Part shown: positions 18,572 to 22,335 of the stretch, in pieces
How positions within the stretch are numbered: the first letter of the stretch is position 1
Layout: each line of letters opens with the position of its first letter
Source: a virus
IMG/VR virus record: IMGVR_UViG_3300033388_004021
Location: 1-22,335 of that record
Length of the DNA: 22,335 nt
Direction: 5' to 3' (one strand)
Notes under the pieces: model-generated
The model's database searches: none
What the model saw: the letters and a program-made list of their open reading frames with translations, nothing else
What the model was told of the DNA's origin: nothing
Position numbers and translations under genes: made by a program

Positions 18572-19888
18572 ATGGCTATAATTAACGATCCTGATGACCT
18601 TAACCAAGGTACGGAAATAACTATAGATACAGAACTACTTGAGATTACTCTAACCCAGACAGGTAACCTTTCTGCAGACGGTGTCACAGGGCAAGCTTTG
18701 TATTCATTCCTAAAAGAAGAATGGAACGCAGACCCGTCCTTGATCCCTTTCTTATTCCCAATGGTATCAATTACTCCAGAACAGTTTGAATTCAATAATG
18801 GCTGGAAACCTGTTGATGATACTACTCGTAATCTACTAAGGTCATGTGGTTGGCGCGAGCTAGATAATACAGGTACTGTGTTACGTGAGTATACTGGTAT
18901 TGTGTCTCTTGGTAATATAGATCCTGCAGATACGGCATACTACGCCTTTGCTAGCGATAGTACTAAGACCGAATTTGATTTCACTGGCGTTGTAAACCAA
19001 GGTATCCAAACTTTCGGTAATGCAGCTAATGGTGATTTTGATAAACGTAGCGAAGTACTAACATTATATATTCGTACCCAAGGTAAGCTATACGGTATCT
19101 CTACTACGACTGATATAGGGGTAACAGGTTTATCTTATATAGCTTACCGCTTCCCACTATCAGAATCACCTGATCTTAAAATCACAGTTAGTGATAATGA
19201 TATAGATACACTCCCACCTTATACTGGAATGAGTATTACGTATGGCTCTGTTGTACGTACTATAGGGGGTAGTGACTATAACTTTGATGTTGTAATCGAC
19301 GGTAATGATGGTACAGCCGAGCAGATTTATGGGTTTGTTCGACGTCAGTTAAGGCAGTCCACAGATATTGATGATGGAACTGGAGAAGTAATTGGTGAAC
19401 TTGCATCTGCTTTACTTGAATTTGTTGGTGATACTTTAAAGACTAAACAAGGTGTTTATATAGATAGTTTTAGCGCTAATGATACGAACCGTATTATCTT
19501 CTCTGACACCTCCGGTACTGAGATTACCTTCCCATTTGTTGCAGCTGGTAGTATTAACTTCAATGCTAACTTAGCTAATGATCCTAACGCTATTTTTAGA
19601 ATGTTCTTCTCTGATAGTTTTGGTACAACAAGCGCAATTATCGTTAACGATAACAGTGGTACCCCAATAGCCGGCAATGTTTCAGGTAACTCATCAATAT
19701 CTTTTGATTTTGATTATGATGGTAATATTCAAGGTGGTAGACTACAGGGGACAGATGCAGACATAACTGTTGTGGCTATAGGGGAAGGTACCGCTCAGTA
19801 CGTATTAGCTGAAGGTACCATTACCCGATCAGTAGGCCAAGGTATATCCCTTGTTGCTCCACTAGAACGTAACTATAGTAACCCATAA
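18572..19888 (+). CDS. Virion structural protein (baseplate/fibre-type)
   Basis: The 438-residue acidic product has an alpha/beta N-terminus (E-I-T-I-D-T-E-L-L-E-I-T-L; A-L-Y-S-F-L-K-E-E-W-N), a middle with W-K-P-V-D-D-T-T-R, and a long beta-rich C-terminal half of Gly, Asp, Ser and Asn repeats. Large beta-rich phage proteins of this sort are found after the capsid gene in many marine-type phages and are detected in virions. No catalytic motif is visible. The exact role is unknown. Its stop overlaps the next start (TAATG). Confidence 0.7.
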   Translation: MAIINDPDDLNQGTEITIDTELLEITLTQTGNLSADGVTGQALYSFLKEEWNADPSLIPFLFPMVSITPEQFEFNNGWKPVDDTTRNLLRSCGWRELDNTGTVLREYTGIVSLGNIDPADTAYYAFASDSTKTEFDFTGVVNQGIQTFGNAANGDFDKRSEVLTLYIRTQGKLYGISTTTDIGVTGLSYIAYRFPLSESPDLKITVSDNDIDTLPPYTGMSITYGSVVRTIGGSDYNFDVVIDGNDGTAEQIYGFVRRQLRQSTDIDDGTGEVIGELASALLEFVGDTLKTKQGVYIDSFSANDTNRIIFSDTSGTEITFPFVAAGSINFNANLANDPNAIFRMFFSDSFGTTSAIIVNDNSGTPIAGNVSGNSSISFDFDYDGNIQGGRLQGTDADITVVAIGEGTAQYVLAEGTITRSVGQGISLVAPLERNYSNP

Positions 19889-21099
19889 TGAGCTATATAG
19901 TAGATTTAACAAGTTTAAGCCCTGACCATTTATGGGCTTTTGATGGAGACTATTCAGATAGTCTCGGGAGCGCTAATGGTACTCCTTCAGGTTTCATAGC
20001 TAGCGTACCTATCTGTGAGGGTACTGCAGCCTGCGTCAAATCTACTTCTACGAGTGATAGAGTTGTAGTTGCATCTCAATCTGATATTGATGGGGTAGTA
20101 ATTAATAAAGCTGTCGGTGGGTGGTTGATGGTGGATAGTATTCAACTACCTCCGAAATCTATATATAGAGAAGGTACTACAGATAATCAGTATAATATTA
20201 TTATGTGGGCGGGTAATAAGTTAATGCTAGATATAGTATCCGGGTCAACTGTGTTGCAAGCGTTCTCTGATAACGTATTAAAACCCAATCGTAGCTATCA
20301 TATTTTTACAAAGTTTATTGGGAACGGTGAATTTGCTTTATTTATTGATGGAATTGAACAATCCATTACATTACCTGCAAATGCCCAAGCAGGTGTTGGA
20401 ACCATACCTGCTAGAACACCTTTACAATTTGCAGACCCTTCAGGTTCAACTGAAGCAGGTAATACTCCTGTCCTCTTAAACGCCCCTACCAATGGCAGCT
20501 ATAATTGCTGGTGTACGTTCTTTGGTGATAACGCTTTTGCTTTAAGTAATGAAATGATCAGAACTATTTTATTTGAAAAGGGTGCTATCCCTAATAAGGT
20601 AGTTAGTAATCAAGTAGACCTAGACTTACTAGCTAATACTATACAACCAGATGCACCGTTAAACATAAGGGTATTAGATAATGGAAGTGATTTAACATTA
20701 GTAGCCGATAATATTACCCATGACCCATTAGCTAGCATCCATATTCAGTGGATGGGGGCTGGTACCTTAACCTATATTAATAATAACGGAAGTAATGCAA
20801 ACATTGTATCAACACCTAACAGTGGAACAGTCATTATAGTTAAACCAGCTCAGCTTACTATAACCCCATTAATAGCGGGAACAGAAGTTAGAGTCTATGA
20901 GAGTGGTACATTTACCGAATTAGCTGGAATCGAGGAATCAACGACTATCTTTACCACCTCAGTGCAGGTTAATACCATCGATGTTGTTATAGCGAAGAGG
21001 GATTATATCTACATCAGAGTTAATGGTGTGGACATGACTCAGGGCGATGTAGCGCTACCAGTAAACCAACAATTTGATAGGAATTACAATGGCGACTAG
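19888..21099 (+). CDS. Fibre-type protein with N-terminal lectin-like (ConA/LamG) domain
   Basis: The 403-residue product begins with S-P-D-H-L-W-A-F-D-G-D-Y-S-D (11-24). This is followed by strands including G-G-W-L-M-V (77-82), R-S-Y-H-I-F-T-K-F and G-E-F-A-L-F-I-D-G-I-E-Q, the layout of a concanavalin A/LamG jelly roll (about 8-220). The C-terminal half is a beta-rich segment (S-V-Q-V-N-T-I-D-V-V near the end). It would bind host surface glycans or decorate the virion. The following gene repeats the same opening motif inside its own chain, so the domain is modular here. Confidence 0.75.
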   Translation: MSYIVDLTSLSPDHLWAFDGDYSDSLGSANGTPSGFIASVPICEGTAACVKSTSTSDRVVVASQSDIDGVVINKAVGGWLMVDSIQLPPKSIYREGTTDNQYNIIMWAGNKLMLDIVSGSTVLQAFSDNVLKPNRSYHIFTKFIGNGEFALFIDGIEQSITLPANAQAGVGTIPARTPLQFADPSGSTEAGNTPVLLNAPTNGSYNCWCTFFGDNAFALSNEMIRTILFEKGAIPNKVVSNQVDLDLLANTIQPDAPLNIRVLDNGSDLTLVADNITHDPLASIHIQWMGAGTLTYINNNGSNANIVSTPNSGTVIIVKPAQLTITPLIAGTEVRVYESGTFTELAGIEESTTIFTTSVQVNTIDVVIAKRDYIYIRVNGVDMTQGDVALPVNQQFDRNYNGD

Positions 21100-22335
21100 C
21101 TTAGTAGGTTATACTACGACAAATACAGACAATTCTCCAACAGGGAATATACGCGTCCCAGCTGGTGTCGTTAATGGAGATGTGTTGATCGCTTTTGCAG
21201 CTAAGGATGGAACTGTTTCTCCTTCCTTACCCGGATTCAATATTCAATACAGTCAAGCAGCCACTGGAGGTTCTTCGAGCGATGCAGTATTCTGGAGAGT
21301 AGCATTAGATGAACCAGCTACCTACGCATATATAAATAATGGTAATGAACGGGCTTGGTTACTTTTAGCAGCATTCAGGGAAGTAGATAACGCTAATCCT
21401 TTTGATGACTTTCAAGTATTAAGTAATAATGCAAACGATATTACACAAACAGTTCCTGCAATAAATAGAAGTATTACAGAACAAATGTGTGTAGCATTAC
21501 TAGGTTTAGAAAGCGGGAATAGCGGTGAGCCGTTAACCCCTACTTGGGTAAGTGGTGGGTGGACTACTATTAGTGATAATGAGAACGGTCCTCCTGGCAC
21601 TGGTAATGGTTCAGCAGCTGGCGCATTTGCTATACAACAAACAAATAACACAGGAGCATTACCATCTACCAATTTTAGTTACGCCGGCGGTAGTTCCACA
21701 GGTCAAACAATTGCGTTTACACTAAATGATGGACCTCCACCTGAGATAGCAATAATAACCGCGGATACCGTCCTTTTTCAAAATAGTACTGGGTTAATCA
21801 TTAATGGTTTAGGTTTTGAAACAGTTCAAGGTACCGGTAAGGTAGAGATAGGAGATAACCCCACCTATGGACTAGCGACTTTAGCTTTACAGAGTATAGT
21901 TAGTTGGAGCGATACTCAAGTTATTTACGATGCCCTAAATTTAACTGAGTTTTTTGATGGTTTACTATACCTATTCATTACGGATAGTAACGGGAGTAGG
22001 GCTTCAATAGAACTTAGTTACGGTATACAATCTTATAATATGATAATACAGCGGAGCAGTCCTGACCATTGGTGGAAGTTTAATGGTACTTATGACGACG
22101 AAGTTAACTCGAATCCTTTTACCACAGAGACCGTGGGTACGAATGGATTTGAAAGTTTAAGTATAGCGGAAGACACTGCCCAGTCTTGGCGAACTCAAAA
22201 TGGTCGTAGAGAATGCCCTAACTCAGCAAACATGAATACAACTAGTACTTCGAATCGTCTTATGGGTGGCTGGATTCGCTTAGGCGGTATTCAGAAAGGT
22301 TTTAGCTGCTTATATGAAGAAGGTGGAGGTGTTAA
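21089..22335 (+). CDS. Fibre-type protein, partial (runs off the window)
   Basis: This frame starts at 21089, overlapping the previous stop by 11 bases, and stays open to the last base, so it is truncated at the 3' end (at least 415 residues). Three parts are visible. The N-terminal beta domain (1-212) has G-D-V-L-I-A-F-A-A and A-W-L-L-L-A-A-F-R-E-V-D. An IPT/TIG-like middle (about 215-315) contains I-I-N-G-L-G-F and K-V-E-I-G-D. A lectin-like domain beginning S-P-D-H-W-W-K-F-N-G-T-Y-D-D (about 323 onward) matches the N-terminus of the 19888 protein. It is probably a tail fibre or other receptor-binding protein. Confidence 0.8.
   Translation, partial: MATSLVGYTTTNTDNSPTGNIRVPAGVVNGDVLIAFAAKDGTVSPSLPGFNIQYSQAATGGSSSDAVFWRVALDEPATYAYINNGNERAWLLLAAFREVDNANPFDDFQVLSNNANDITQTVPAINRSITEQMCVALLGLESGNSGEPLTPTWVSGGWTTISDNENGPPGTGNGSAAGAFAIQQTNNTGALPSTNFSYAGGSSTGQTIAFTLNDGPPPEIAIITADTVLFQNSTGLIINGLGFETVQGTGKVEIGDNPTYGLATLALQSIVSWSDTQVIYDALNLTEFFDGLLYLFITDSNGSRASIELSYGIQSYNMIIQRSSPDHWWKFNGTYDDEVNSNPFTTETVGTNGFESLSIAEDTAQSWRTQNGRRECPNSANMNTTSTSNRLMGGWIRLGGIQKGFSCLYEEGGGV

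Overview
The window reads as part of the genome of a tailed double-stranded DNA bacteriophage (Caudoviricetes). Every supported gene lies on the + strand, genes are short and packed, many start/stop pairs overlap (ATGA, TAATG), and there is a recognisable order of terminase, portal, head-connector, prohead protease/scaffold, major capsid and fibre-like genes. The DNA is AT-rich, promoters look like bacterial sigma70 sites, one gene has a Gram-negative-style lipobox, and ribosome binding sites are ordinary. A Gram-negative, probably gammaproteobacterial, host is a reasonable guess, but no host can be named from the sequence. No integrase, repressor or complete tRNA is visible, so lifestyle is undecided.

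Layout. 1-442: a PD-(D/E)XK nuclease-like gene ending an upstream operon. 443-1111: a non-coding stretch with a strongly G-rich strand-asymmetric tract, seven copies of AGGACGATTT, and a tRNA-3'-end-like piece; it is a candidate replication or regulatory locus. 1112-3064: two small-gene clusters, each preceded by the same leader block and each opening with a very short coupled ORF that is easily missed. Hairpins, terminators and a set of 15-bp palindromes fill the gaps (1934-2376 and 3065-3553). 3554-6622: a tight operon of small unknown genes, a two-TM membrane protein, an acyl carrier protein, a lipoprotein and an alpha/beta hydrolase. 6671-8980: a strong promoter, then three small genes, a Spo11/topoisomerase VI A-like Toprim protein and a lysozyme-like muralytic enzyme. 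9045-11347: small and large terminase. 11404-17470: portal, a membrane-anchored coiled-coil protein, two connector-type proteins, XkdF-like protease, scaffold, decoration protein and major capsid protein, closed by a terminator. 17550-22335: virion accessory and fibre-type proteins, the last one cut by the window end.

How the parts fit. The right two thirds build and package heads. TerS and TerL recognise and pump DNA through the portal, and the protease and scaffold shape the shell. The muralytic enzyme, the two-TM protein and the lipoprotein are candidates for lysis. The ACP and hydrolase may act on acyl chains or lipids, which is inference. Regulation appears layered: local sigma70-type promoters precede several modules, a shared palindrome family marks two early intergenic regions, and the terS start carries a 12-bp hairpin that hides its ribosome binding site only in read-through mRNA, because a consensus promoter starts inside the hairpin. 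That last arrangement, the ACP and the Spo11-like gene are the most unusual elements here.
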